Part shown: positions 18,919 through 32,200 of the stretch, in pieces
How positions within the stretch are numbered: position 1 is the stretch's first letter
Layout of the letters: every line of letters starts with the position of its first letter
DNA from: Pristionchus mayeri
Taxonomy: Eukaryota > Nematoda > Chromadorea > Rhabditida > Neodiplogasteridae
Reading direction: 5' to 3'
Assembly: GCA_036245805.1 (NCBI GenBank)
Contig: BTRK01000001.1
Span: forward strand, 38,204,995-38,268,994
Length of the DNA: 64,000 bases
Position numbers and translations under genes: made by a program
The notes under the pieces: model-generated
Database searches by the model: none
What the model was told of the DNA's origin: nothing
The model's input: the letters and a program-made list of their open reading frames with translations, nothing else

Positions 18919-21900
18919 CTAATCTGACTTCTTCCCTCTGACTCTCTTCACTGGCTCATTCCCATCCCCCTCGTAACCTTCCTCTTCTCCATCCGCTTCC
19001 TCCCCTCTTCCTCTCTTCGTCTTCCTCACTCTCTTCGGCTTCTCTGGCTGCTTCACCTCCTCTCCTGCTTCGCCCTCTCCCTCTTCCTCAGATGTCTCGC
19101 CTTCCTCTGCCACCTTGGCTGCTCTTCCCTTCCCTCTGGTGCCTCCTCTCGCCTTCCCTTGCTCTCTTCGCCCCCTTCCACGACCAGCTGGAGTCTTCGA
19201 CTCCTCCTCCTCTCCTTCGTTCCACTCGGAACCAGAAGACAGTACCTCCTCCCTCGTCTCTCCCCTCTCATGATCCGACTCCGAATCGTGATCATCGCTG
19301 AACACGATCGGGTCCATGATGGGGTTCGAGTCCGAGTCGACTTTTTCTCCGTATCCTCCTCCCAATTCGACGGACACATCACTCTCTGCTCCATCTTCTA
19401 CCATATCCCCCTCCTGCTGATCGTTCTCCTTCCCATAGAGGGCTTTGACGTAGGCGATCGAATCCGGGGCGCCGATCTTCTTGAGGTAAGCGTGCAGCTT
19501 CCTTTGGCGTGCCACTTCTTGTACCTCCTTCCAGACCTGAACACACTAATTTTACTTTGATGCTTTGGGAAGGGAACTGTTGTCCATTGTACTAACTTCT
19601 CTCCTCCAGTAGTGATCCACCGCTGACATCTTCCTCTTCACACACACAGTCTGTCGTCCTTTCACCCTTGTCACATACGAAGACTTCTCCTCCCTCAAGG
19701 CGGTCAGATCCGCCATCGCAATCGTGTTATGATGTAGGACGACGAGCTTGATCTTCTCGTGGTAGAGGGCGGGGCAACTTAATAAAACAGGCCGATGGCG
19801 ATTCGTTGTTATGAAGTGTAGGGGGGAGGGGGGGGGGTCAATAGTCAAATTTTTTGCATACCATGCGATGTCTTTCGGGATGTACAAGTTGACCAGCGAG
19901 TTGAAAGACTCGCAGGGAGAGGTATTCTTCTTCGGGGAAGCTCGAACAAATCCGGCGAGGAAGGTGGGCTTGAGGATGACCTTCTTGAGCTGGCGGAACT
20001 CCTCGCTCTTCCGATCAATGTTGTGAGATGGAGCCTCTGGCAGTTCCTTGTGCACGCATCCACTGATCCCCGACAAGAACGGCACCTGAGTATGATTAAC
20101 TTCTAGTATCGTGCATGCATGATATAACAAATAATATTATTGTTATTTTGTTTTTGCACTCTCTAGATGCTCTTTCTCTAGATGCTTATGCCGTCCACAT
20201 ACATGAGCCAACAGACTCTTCCATCGCTCGAGCCCTTTTGACCTGTTCCTCCGGTACTGGTAGTGCACGTGATAACAGTGATTGACAATGTGCTTCCACC
20301 AGTACTTTATCAGAGCACACTTCTTCTTCTTGCTTAGCTGAATTCACTTGTGTATGTTGACTTCGATTGTTTCCATTTACTTTATTACTGTGAACCTAAT
20401 TGAAGCTAATAGTACTAACAATACTAATAACCTCTCGTAGATCACTGTTGATTCCTTTGATCAAGTGCCAAAAGTCGAGACAGTGCCGAATTCGGGAGAA
20501 GAGGGGCTCGCTTCTCATCATTTTGCCTATCTTGGCGTCGTTGTCCGAAGTTACACTCCTTATCTAACATTAACTAGCATTAGCGACATTTAAATATCGG
20601 TGTTTCGTTGTTCCCGAATTGCGATATCTGACCGTGAACTTCTTAATTAATGTCGTGAGTCCTCTCTTTATGCCTTCTTTCTCCATCCGGGTACTCACGC
20701 CGTCTGGAAACGTTTCCACTAGTAATAGAAAACCCGATACTAACTAATTACAACTAACACTACCTATCCCTCGCATGTTCTTGTGCATGTTCACTGCCTC
20801 TAAAACTAAGTTCGTCCTAAGATCGATCACGGTGTTGGTGTTGTTGGTTGAAGTGAAGCCTCGAGTACCATATCTCCCGTCGACCGCCACGTCGATCCCG
20901 TGTTTCTGAAATGTTCAAACTTCCTTCCGATATCTATATTATTCCACGGCTATGCATTAGAAGATTAGGACCGATGAAATCAAAAATTGTTCTAGTAGCT
21001 TTTATTGGTGCTTTGATAATTAGACTAATATTGAGAAGGAAGTTTGTGAAACATCATTGTGACTTCTGTATACACAGTTGCGGGATTTTAACGTTCGATA
21101 TTTTGATCTTCTCTGTTTTCACATCACACTATTTCAGCTGCGATGAGAGGCCTACGTCCCCCGCATGGATTGAAGCAGGCCCAGGAGCAGTCAGAGGTTA
21201 TGAGGGGATGGGAGGGGTCATAAGAAACTACCGTATCCCCTCATGGACATATTTCAGGGGAGGCCGGGGTATGCGGTCGAGGTCGGATGCACGGAAAGGT
21301 TTTCAGGTGAGTCAAAGATGTAAATAAGTATGAAATATCTAACCCCGCTGGCTCCTCTAACCGTCGCCTCTGCCTGCTTCTTGTGCGTCTCATACACTAC
21401 ATCCACAGCTGGGATGATCACATCAGCAACATGGTTCCTCATTGTGCTGTAGGAGGGGAGGGCCAGTCCGAGTTTCTTTCCCATCGCTAGGACTTTCTGA
21501 ATTAAATTTCCGAGAACAATATGTTTCGTTCTAATCTAGGCTGATCTGGTCTTCTGATCTGGTCTATAGATATCGAACTAACAGGCACGGGCGTTCCAGT
21601 AATGTGAACAGATGTAGTGAATTTGAGGTTTCCCTCATAGTATCCCTCTATCTTTTCTTGAGAGCTCCACCTCACAATCCGATCGCAAACAAGGCAAACC
21701 CATTGCAGGTTGAGGGCCGAGCCTACGGTCCGCGAGTGGAAGGTCCCGGCTTCGATCTGGGCTGTGCCGCAGTCGCGGCAACGGGAGAAGAGCGACATTA
21801 GGGATTCCTTGGAGACGAGGAAGAATTTGTGATCATCAATTGTTGTCGGGGAATCCGTTAGCACGCCGTTGTCTGTTTCTTGCGAACACGTGTCTTGGGA

Positions 21901-23009
21901 TGGGGCGAACTGAATTTAGTTTTCTATTGTGATAAAAAACCTAGATGTCTTTCATTTTTACATCACTCATTTATATCATGACTGTTGTTACTGCTGTCGA
22001 TTTAAAGTTACCGGACGAGGACAAAATTGACCCCCTATTTTTTGTCCTCCATCGAATAGCCGATGGCTGAATTAGATGAGAATGAGCATACAAAAAATGC
22101 TAAAAATCAATAATAGCCTCAAGGGAAAACCGAAAGTGATCAGCGTAATCCCGCGCTCTCTCACTTTGCATACTCTCTCGTACACGCGACGAGATCAGGG
22201 TTTCGTCCTTGTCCGGTAACTTTAAGGATCATTTCAAACATCTTCATTTCCGTTATGTGTATGACAGTGTTTGCAATGAATAAAATACTTTTCAACATTT
22301 ATAATTGTGGAGTATGCCAATTCGGCTGAGTAATTTTCTTACCAGGTAATCTGTTCCCTGTGACGACGATGCATCCAACTGAAAGTCGTAGATATCGTCC
22401 CCGACGCTGCCTACTGAATCTTCGCACGGTTGTTCCTCCTCCACCCTCACATTCTATAATGGTTGTTGTGTATCGTGTGCTTATTTTGCCTCCTCAGGAC
22501 ATGTTCTTTGGCCGAATTGCCTCCCCAGGGCTCGTTTTGTGTGCGAATTTCCAGGTACTAGATATGCGATTGCCCGTCGTATAAAACTTAGAATGCCCGG
22601 TACCTGTGGTCTGTCTTCCCTTTGGAGTCTCGGTGTATCCGTTTTTTCTCGCCGCTAAAACAGTAAAGACGTACAATGCAACTATTCCAGTACATTCCAT
22701 GCATGTGACAAGGCAATATAATACAAATCGGTAAACCAAAATTGATCAGTAGATACTCACATCAATCGGAAGCGCAGCTTCTTTGTTATCGAAGTGACGG
22801 TAGCATATCCATACTTTCTTCTTCGCCTTGAACTTTTCCTGCACTCGCTTCTCCAGGTCGTCCAGCTCCTCGTCGATCAAGTTCAGTCGGATGAACCATT
22901 CCCTACTTTTGTTATCCTTCTTCGGCACACTCCGCACATCAGTCGCAGTTTGAAGGCAAACAACGCATAGAAAATTGGACATCGAACTAGAAGGAAATTT
23001 ACGTAACAT
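18919..23009 (-). CDS. THAP-domain Kolobok-like transposase protein, multi-exon, possibly domesticated
   Basis: Exons, 5' to 3': 22,761-23,009, 22,604-22,654, 22,343-22,453, 21,583-21,909, 21,344-21,496, 20,764-20,905, about 20,640-20,718, 20,432-20,558, 20,203-20,337, 19,862-20,085, 19,597-19,777, 18,919-19,536. Exon 1 encodes a THAP-like zinc finger (CxxC, W, then CxxHF). Exon 4 has a CxxC zinc ribbon (FSRCRDCG). Exon 6 carries DGRYGTRG (likely first catalytic Asp), exon 8 VTSDND and FWHLIKG, exon 9 a basic WWKHIVNHC block, exon 10 ESFNSLVNLY. This order recalls Kolobok/THAP transposase-like proteins (from memory). The last exon adds about 200 residues of acidic and RG/K-rich tail. About 800 residues in all; every junction joins in frame except exon 7 to 8. 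No terminal inverted repeats were seen around it. Confidence 0.72.
22006..22221. mobile_element. TTAA-flanked MITE, 216 bp, inside the transposase gene
   Basis: Inverted ends AGTTACCGGACGAGGACAAA and its complement are directly flanked by TTAA on both sides (22,002-22,005 and 22,222-22,225). It occupies the intron between exons 3 and 4 of the THAP/Kolobok-like gene. No coding capacity. Confidence 0.8.
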
Positions 23010-23485
23010 TCATCGTTAATCATTTAAGTACAGTTAGACAGGTTAACTACCATGATACACGTGAATATACGGTTTAGCATTACAAGGCAGAAACATTTGA
23101 TGAAAATACAACGAAAATTAACCGAAAATACAATGAAACCAATGAAAAAGCGTCGATGAGATGGGGTACGGCGATCACGCCGTAACGTCGATTCGTTTCA
23201 AATACCGTAATCACAATACGTCGACTTACACCGGAATTAATTATTTCCATTTTCCGGCTTTGCCTGTTTTTAAGCTTAATAAAATTTATTTAATTTTTTT
23301 GAGTTAATGCATTGAAATGAGGGACGAAAACTGCGCAATTTGAAGTGCACTTGATTTTTGACTGGTAAATCCCTTTAAATCACATTTCTGCGTTTGCAAT
23401 CCGCAATAGCTAGGCTTATTCAGGATCTCTTGCTACCCAGGGCAAGCTAACTGAAGTGATGTAGCTTAGGGCTGGCTTGGGCAAG

Positions 23486-23565
23486 AAATGGCTCTCCTCA
23501 TGTTGAGTGCTCTCTCGCCTGTCTGACCGGCGAGAGAGCACGCAGAATGAAGAGAGTCGTCTCTG
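23486..23565. mobile_element. MITE-B copy 1
   Basis: Palindrome with arms CTCTCCTCATG.. and ..GAATGAAGAGAG around a core of TCTCTCG and CGAGAGA blocks. A GCAAG..CTTGC-like repeat flanks it. Confidence 0.75.
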
Positions 23566-23685
23566 CCAAGCCATCGCCTCGGTCTGGCATGGAAACATAT
23601 TCTGGCTGGCTTGCCTGAAACCGTTTGTCTACTATCAATAATTTTCAATTATTTTGCTAACCGACACTACTAAAGATGGCCAATG

Positions 23686-23770
23686 GGCGAGTACTCTCAT
23701 CATTTCGCATACTATCTCGCACTGTCCTGACCTGAGATAGAGCACACGAAATGAGGATGCTTGCCGATTT
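23686..23770. mobile_element. MITE-B copy 2
   Basis: Same palindromic family: ACTCTCATCATTTCGCATAC pairs with CACACGAAATGAGGATGC across a short loop. Confidence 0.75.
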
Positions 23771-23970
23771 GTGATCACTAGTAAGCGCGCTTCATTAACT
23801 TAAGCTACTTAATGGTCTCGCCCTTTGCTCCTAGAGGCTCCCCTATTCAGATAGTGTCGCGTTGAAATCATGTTTAGGTGTATGTATGAACATACCATGA
23901 TAGGAGCATGCAGCATGCCCCGGTTTGCTTACTGACGAGCTAGGAAAATTCCTTGAAAGTGGGCATCAAC

Positions 23971-26223
23971 ATGAAGCCGTCTGGAGTCAGTGTTGCGTCT
24001 CTAGGAGTGAAAGGAGCGCCATCACCGTTTTCAGCGTCTTCGATTATCGCAAAATGCAAAGTAAGAGAGAAGTTAGCTTTTTCTCAGGCCCAGAACCAAT
24101 GGAACCTACTAAGGCGAGCTGTGGTTCGAAATTCAAGTCACCGTCTCTTACTTCTACGCCCACTCCACTGATCGAGCAGTGAGAGAAACGAACTGAATTC
24201 TAAATCGACCAATTCGAAATGATTAAAATTGAAAATATATTTTTAATTATGAATATATTATTGCATCGTCCAGCTCGCACTAGACCTTTATATTCAAGTA
24301 TGTTCTTTAATTTGCAAATCAGCCCTCGCACTGATCATTTCATTCACTCCCTCATCTACGGAGTGCATAGTAACCACATATTCGGTGGTAGTGTCATTCT
24401 CATTCCCATGGACGCGCAACACCCCAGCAGCCGATGACCACTATGTATTAACGCAATAGGTACGAATAGGAGCGGATCAGGAGCTGGAAATTTGACGGTT
24501 CTCACCCATCCATCAGTTGCAATGTTGCGAGTTGCGCCCACTACTCTTCTCCCATTATTAGGAATTGCATCACTGGTCGTGAGAGAGGCCACGAGAGCAA
24601 ACCAGAAACAGCTATGCAACAAGCAGAGCGTTTAGCAGGATGGGGTGGGGGGAGATGGTGGGGGCGGAAGACAAACGACATAGCATCAAATGAACGTATA
24701 CTTTCATAAATATGTCATTCGACGCGGAATTACTAGGGCTATCTTATTAGCCTTGTTTCAATTCCTAAAAATCACCGGAAATTCCTTTGATCTTTGAGCA
24801 AAGTGTAGAGATGATCGGTGAGATAATTGAATGGATGAGGATCAAAGATCAACGATCGAGGTTCACTTTGCAGCACAACGAGAAGCTTCAGCAGCAGCAA
24901 TGTTGCTGCAGCAGCAACTGAATTGGATAGCTGCTGCAGCTGCAAAGATGCTGCTGCATTCGATAGCGGGCGTGGACTGAAATGGATCTGCTGATCGTCT
25001 CAATCTCATCGTGGGCTTGTCAATTAGTCATCGCGTTGTTGCAAATTAAAACTTCTTCTATAAATATTTAATTAGACTCCAAATTTCGAGTGATTACAAT
25101 AAAAATCAGATAAAAGTCATGTATTTTATTATTATTTTTTTAAAATTATTATTATTATTATGTATACTAATAGGAGAGAAGGAGGGCTGGGATTTGCAGC
25201 TAATGGTGCGTACTAGTGATGCCAAATCGGCGCGTGCTCTCCTCGTTTCACACGCTGTCTCGCTCTGTCTGACCGACGAGAGAGCGTGTGAAACGAGGAG
25301 AGCGCGCGCCGTTTTGGCATCACTAGTGCGTACCCGTCTAGTCAAAGTTCCTGTAGTCTACAGACTGTAGACTGCTCGTCTAGACGCAGGACTGTCTGTC
25401 TGCATAGAACAAATTGAGAGTGTCTAGACTAACTATCTTTATCATTCATCAAAAAATTTCATCAGAAAATTTATATTAGACGGACTAATGATTAAAAACA
25501 AAAATTTAAATATTATTAAAAAAATATTACCAAAATTAATAAATTATTAAAATCATTATAAGACAAAATGAACGCTAGTGAGATCAGCGGATCCATTCAC
25601 GAAGTGATTGATCTGAAAAGATGGACGAAGATAAATGATCGAGGAATGGTCTTACTCTCTTCAGTTTACACACTCTCTCGTCGGTCAGAGTGAGCGAGAG
25701 AGCATGTGATATGGAGGGAGTCAGACCATTGCTCCAATGATCTCACTCTCTTCTGGTGCAGCAACCTGCAGCTGCTGGAAATGTTACTGTAGTTAGCAGT
25801 CGTAGAAGTAGACGGTAATCTGAACACCGTAATCCCCCGAAGCCCCAACCCTTCACTACAACTCTTCACTTCGACTCTTCACTACGTCGGGCATTTGCCA
25901 AACTCTCACGAAGATTTTTCTCTACTGCTCGCTACCTACTCCGAGCGGAAAAAATAAATTGAAATTGAAATTGAAAAGCTGACTCTCCTCAATCTGCATG
26001 CTATCTCACTCTGTCTGACGGACGAGAGAGCACGAGAAATCGAGAGACCGCTATCACTTCTCAGCACCGCGACTAACCTAATTTCCCGTTATTTTCTGCA
26101 ATCTATAGAATTCCGTAATAGAAATTGTCCAATTTTCTCGGTTCGAAATTCAGTCTCTAAATTTTAGGGATAACTTCACAAGAAGTGCTCCGTTCATTCT
26201 GCGTTCGCTGTCGCCAGTCAGAT

Positions 26224-26281
<58 letters not shown>

Positions 26282-29200
26282 AAAAGACCCTCCACGAGAG
26301 AACGATACAACTGTGCAGGGGCCCACGGATGGTGAAAATATCGATAATTCCAATACTTTTTTTTCTGAAATGTACGTTCGGAGGGATTATCAATGGCAGC
26401 AATAAATAGGGTCTGGGGTCGATTTTGAAAAAAATTTCAGGTACCCTCATTTTGAGGTCAAAAAATGAAGTTTCTTCAAAATACATGAGATATAGATTTT
26501 CTGGTGTATTTTCACTCGTAGAAACCGAATTTGCAAACTAGACCGCGAGAAAATGCGAAATAAAGAAGTTATGTTCAAAAAACCGTTTTTATCGATCCAA
26601 AATGGCACAAAAAGTGTCATAACTAATTTTTAAAAAAAACAATTTGGGTGATTGGTATTTTCGGAATCTTAATGCATTTCTGAAGCTTGCATAAATTTTT
26701 CAGAATTTAAAAAAATGGACCCTTCGACTTTTTCGAGTTTGAACATGTGCAACTCGGGTAAAACCACGAGTCGGCGACATTACAATCACATGTATATGAA
26801 GGCTACGGCATTCAACCTTACATAAAACATAACTAAATAATCAAATCAAGTATAATAATCATTAATCAGCCTATGGGAGCTGGAACAGGGTCGAACGTTG
26901 AAATCGGAATAAATCGAAATTTCATCTTCAACCATCAGACATTGGAAATTATATTGGTGTTATATCCTCTTCAAATGTAGTCAATCGAAGTGTGGTAGCA
27001 TCCATAATAGTGATAGTAAATATCCGAAACCTTTTTTCCAAGACTTGTGACCTTTGGCATTTTCCGATTTGGTGATTGGTAGCATTTTCGTCCAAAAAAA
27101 GTCGTTTTTAGAGATTATCTCAATTCTATCGAATCTGTTTGAAAATCAAAATATATAATCGTATTCAGAGCGCCGAAATACACTAGAAACATAGGTTTTA
27201 GCTGACAATTACAGTAAAATTTGAAAATCGATTTTCTCATTTTCGAATTTTTCCGATTTCAACTTTCGACCCCGTTCAAGCTCCCATAGGCTGATTAATG
27301 ATTATTATACTTGATTTGATTATTTAGTTATGTTTTATGTAAGGTTGAATGCCGTAGCCTTCATATACATGTGATTGTAATGTCGCCGACTCGTGGTTTT
27401 ACCCGAGTTGCGCATGTTCAAGCTCGAAAAAGTCGAAGGGTCCATTTTTTTAAAATTGTGAAAAATTTGTGCAAGCTTCAGAAATGCATTTAGATTCCGA
27501 AAATACCAATCACCCAAATTGTTTTTTTTTTAAATTAGTTATGACACTTTTTGTGCCATTTTGGATCGATAAAAACGGTTTTTTGAACATAACTTCTTTA
27601 TTTCGCATTTTCTCGCTGTCTAGTTTGCAAATTCGGTTTCTACGAGTGAAAATACACCAGAAAATCTATATCTCATGTATTTTGAAGAAACTTCATTTTT
27701 TGACCTCAAAATGAGGGGTACCTGAAATTTTTTTCAAAATCGACCCCAGACCTTAGTTATTGCTGCCATTGATAATCCCTCCGAACGTACATTTCAGAAA
27801 AAAAGTATTGGAATTATCGATATTTTCACCATCCGTGGACCTGTTACGTTCTCTCATGGAGGGTCTCTTAATTAATTATGACAGAAGCGAGGGCGACGTT
27901 GATCCTTCCGAGGTGGGGACACTTCTTTGCCGGACCATTCCCTAATATTTGAGAATGAGCGTATGATCATTGCGTTAATAACTATATAATTGCATTAAAT
28001 TTAGCCCATTTATTGCGATCAAATGACTAACTGTGCCTACTTCCCAAATCAGTCATCACCGTCCCATTCAACGCATTTTCGATTATTATGGAATGGTCCG
28101 GTGAAGTGAAGAAGTCCCCGAGGTGGGCTCGGAGGCTGAATGAGGAGACTCAATTTCGAAAACTCTCTGCTCTTCTATTCATCCATATATTACAAATATT
28201 CCACATTTACCATGAGGAGAACCACCATGGGGCTAGGGACTTCGGTATCAGATCTTCATCTGTGCATTAAATGACATCTTCTTTTGCTTTCCTCGCCAAC
28301 TATTGGGATATTCATGGCGGTGCTCCATTGCGCGTTGAAATAGATCACTGCGGCGACCTGACATGCGCCGGTTAGGAGCGTACAACACAGACTTGCGCGG
28401 TGTAGATCTTGGGTTTCTCCGATCAATAGCACAGAATGATCTGAAAATCTTTTCTTTACGGTTAATCGCTCAGGATACGTACAACTAGACTTCTAGAAAC
28501 GAAGTGCTTGCTTCTCTCCATGTGCCTGGTTGCAATCAGGATTGAGCAAATAGTATCCCGCACTCCTCATTTCCGATACTCGTCCGTCTCCCTGGCCTGT
28601 GAGAGGGCATGACAAATGAGGCTTGCGAGTAGAGTGTTTGTGCACTCCTCATTGCAACCAACCATAGTTTCTTCCAATTTTAGCCTTTTCCTGCAGCGTT
28701 ATTGCTCACTTTATTTATACATCCCAGGATATTCGTTTTCGTCTTGCGCGATTGGACAATTCTGGTAAAATAATTTTCAGGCAATCATGAATAGAGGCCT
28801 GGGAAAATTCAACAGATCCTCTATCAAGGTATTCCACCAAACAAAATGTATCAACCGTATAGTATGATATTTTCAGGCATACGAATCATCTTTCGATCAA
28901 CTGTCCACTTTCCTTCAGAGAACAACGGAATTGCTATCGGAAAACTTGTGAGTGAGCCCTTATTCGATCTATTGCTACAATTTCGCCTTTGAATTTCGAT
29001 CTTCCCATTTTTTGGCTGGAAAAACAGAAAACTAAGCTGAATTCGAACAATTTCTTTCGAAATGGCGGTCATGGTCTCATCATTTACCTCGTGAACATAT
29101 TTTTAATTCGTCACTTTTCCAGTTTAGGGCAAGCCCTGCCCATCAGAGTCAGAGGGGCGGGGCTTGCTCTAAAGTGGGAAAGTATCTTTAATTCAAACAC

Positions 29201-32200
29201 TCAGCGAATCGCAACTTCGAGATCAACTGCACGGATTGACGGAATGTGTGGGATTGGCGAGGGAATGGATAGAGGAGAGGCAGAGGGACAGGAGCGAGAG
29301 AATGCACATCAAGCAGGTGGGTATAGCAATATTAAAACGTTCCGAAATTTTAGAATTGACAAATGAGACGCGGCGCGCAGAAATATGAGCGGAGCCTAGA
29401 AATTCAACCGTGCATCAACGCGTAAAATAATAAATTTTGCTTAATTCATTTACGATTTGAATTAAGTTAGTGTGCTTACGCCTTGTTTTAAAACGCGTTC
29501 TCTGTAAGAGTGCAGGTGGGGTGGCACAACTCCGGCAAAATGATCGCCCGGGGCTCAAACTTTCAGAATATAACAACTAGAGACCAATAATCATTCAAAC
29601 GAGAGTTGAAGGCAAAATATCGATTTTGACCTACAAAAATCGATAATTTTTAATTTTCGATTACGACCTCGTGTTATAGATCATTCGAAAGAGCATCAAA
29701 AGTTATATTAGATCCTACCTTATCGTTAAAAATAAGCTTTCTGGAAGCGAGAAATCGATCAAAATGTGCAATTTTTCGCTCATTTGCACATACATAGCCG
29801 GAACTACCCCTCTTAAAGTCAACTCCGCCCTCCAGTTCCGACGTATTTTGTGCCAAATGTATTGTAGAATTTGAATAACTTATGAAATCACCATATTTTC
29901 AGTGACCAAGAACTGAAAATATCGCTTGAAATAACGACTCTCGTCGATTTTTTCAGGTTCTGACCCATTATTCTTCACTGTTTAGCAGTAATACACTTCC
30001 AAATCGTCAAAATGATTCATATGTGGTCTTGTGTAACATATATCAGTAGTTTCCACAGCGTTACAAATGCATTTTCATGTTACAAAATTCACGATTTTCA
30101 CCACTGAAATCGTAAATTTCCCTGCTGCTAACTCATCATTCCTAATTCATTACGCGTGTTGGCTGCACAAATTTTATAGTATGGACAGCCATGAATATGA
30201 ATCGGTCGCAAAGACCTCCACCAATGCTTCGATGCCCCGAATTTTGATGCTCAATTATGGAAAATCGATTGCTTAAGAAATGTAAACAATCTGTTTTTGA
30301 GTTATATTATGTGAATTTTAATGAGTTTTATGTTTGGACAATGTTTTCATATGGTAATGAATCAGAATTCAAAGAGAAAAGCACCCTTATTATCTTTTCT
30401 GAAATTTCGAATTTTTCGAAATACGAAAAATTCCATTTTTGTAAAATCTCGAAATATGACTTGATTTCGTTAATTTCAGATTAATCTGCATGCGAAAAAG
30501 TTTTTCAAACATATAACTTATTAAAATTCACATAATATAACTCAAAAACAGATTGTTTACATTTCCTAAGCAATCGATTTTCCATATTTGAGCATCAAAA
30601 ATCGGGGCATCGAAGCATTGGTGGAGGTCTTTGCGACCGATTCATATTCATGGCTGTCCATACTATAAAATTTGTGCAGCCAACACGCGTAATGAATTAG
30701 GAATGATGAGTTAGCAGCAGGGAAATTTACGATTTCAGTGGTGAAAATCGTGAATTTTGTAACATGAAAATGCATTTGTAACGCTGTGGAAACTACTGAT
30801 ATATGTTACACAAGACCACATATGAATCATTTTGACGATTTGGAAGTGTATCACTGCTAAACAGTGAAGAATAATCGGTCGGAACCTGAAAAAATCGACG
30901 AGAGTCGTCATTTCAAGCGATATTTTCAGTTCTTGGGCACTGAAAATATGGTGATTTCATAAGTTATTCAAATTCTACAATACATTTGGCACAAAATATG
31001 TCGGAACTGGAGGGCGGACATGACTTTAAGAGGGGTAGTTCCGGCTATGTATGTGCAAATGAGCGAAAAATTGCACATTTTGATCGATTTCTCGCTTCCA
31101 GAAAGCTTATTTTTAACGATAAGGTAGGATCTAATATAACTTTTGATGCTCTTTCGAATGATCTATAACACGAGGTCGAAATCGAAAATTTAAAATTATC
31201 GATTTTTGTAGGTCAAAATCGATATTTTGGCTTCAACTCTCGTTTGAATGATTATTGGTCCCTAGTAGTCATATTCTGAAAGTTTGAGCCCCGGGCGTTC
31301 ATTTTGCCTGAGTTGTGCCACTTTCTCACCCTTTCACTGCGTTCTTACGGAGAACGCGTTTTAACATTAAAAATATGAAAAACAAAGCAATAACTTAGGA
31401 CATTGGTTTGAAATTATGACTTGTGGCGCGTAAATTATTGTTCCGAGGCGGTGTAGGTAGGGTTGTCTATGCGGAATTCATTCCGCAATACCGCGTCACT
31501 TTTCATTCCCATTCCTCATTCCGCAGTTCCGTCGAGCCGGTCTCTATTCCGCAATCGTTCCGCAATTATTGTGGAATTCCGCAATTGGCGCGGAACAGCA
31601 AATTATATTTCCCCTATGAAACTCAACTCGTCCGCCCGTGTAATGAAAGCGAAACACAACCCTCTGGCTGGGAGAGAGAGCAGAAAATGATTGCGGAATG
31701 ATTGCGGAATTGCGGAATAGCTCATTCCGCAATGTTAATTGAGTGGGTCGGCCGCAATGCGGAATGAATGAAATTGAGAAATGAAAAGAGGGCATTCCGC
31801 ATTCCGTATAGACAATCCTAGGTGTAGGTCATATATTTCTAATCCAATATTATTAGATATCGATATGAAAAAAGAGAACATGATCTTTCCCCCTGCACCA
31901 TCCTTTCAACGAGAGAATGAGACCAATGAATAATTAAGAGATTTCCATGTCAATTAGTGAGCTACAGTGCCACGTTTCAAACAGATCAAACAGAGCAAAA
32001 GCAGATCAAGCAGGTGGGTTGACTAATCGTGCGCTCTCGTCGGCAGAACCGATCAGAGAGCACGCAAAATAGAAGTTAGGAGAAGGGTCGGCGTGCTTTT
32101 CCACCCCCCACGCCACTTCAGCGATCAGTCCTGAGGGATTATGCTTGCAATGAACGAAATGACGAAAAATGACTCGACGCGAAAAGTAATTTGTTCCCTG

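Larger units (their letters stand above)
23010..23970. other. Divergent intergenic region with two MITE-B copies
   Basis: It separates the minus-strand transposase-like gene from the plus-strand zinc-finger gene, so both promoters should lie here. MITE copies occupy about 23,486-23,565 and 23,686-23,770. No TATA box or other recognisable promoter element is convincing. The rest is AT-rich without coding signal. Confidence 0.5.

Noticed and set aside
24840..24975. Coding CAG/CTG-rich stretch
   Set aside because: GCAGCAG words on both strands form a local inverted repeat; no open frame with splice sites fits.
26223..26405. Arg-Glu or Leu-Ser repeat ORFs over GA runs (also 60,606-60,929)
   Set aside because: Simple translation of a dinucleotide repeat.
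30067..30775. Pairs of similar ORFs on opposite strands (30,067-30,276 and 30,566-30,775; also 29,674-29,856 and 30,986-31,168)
   Set aside because: They are the same sequence read from the two arms of palindrome P3, with no domain and no codon signal.
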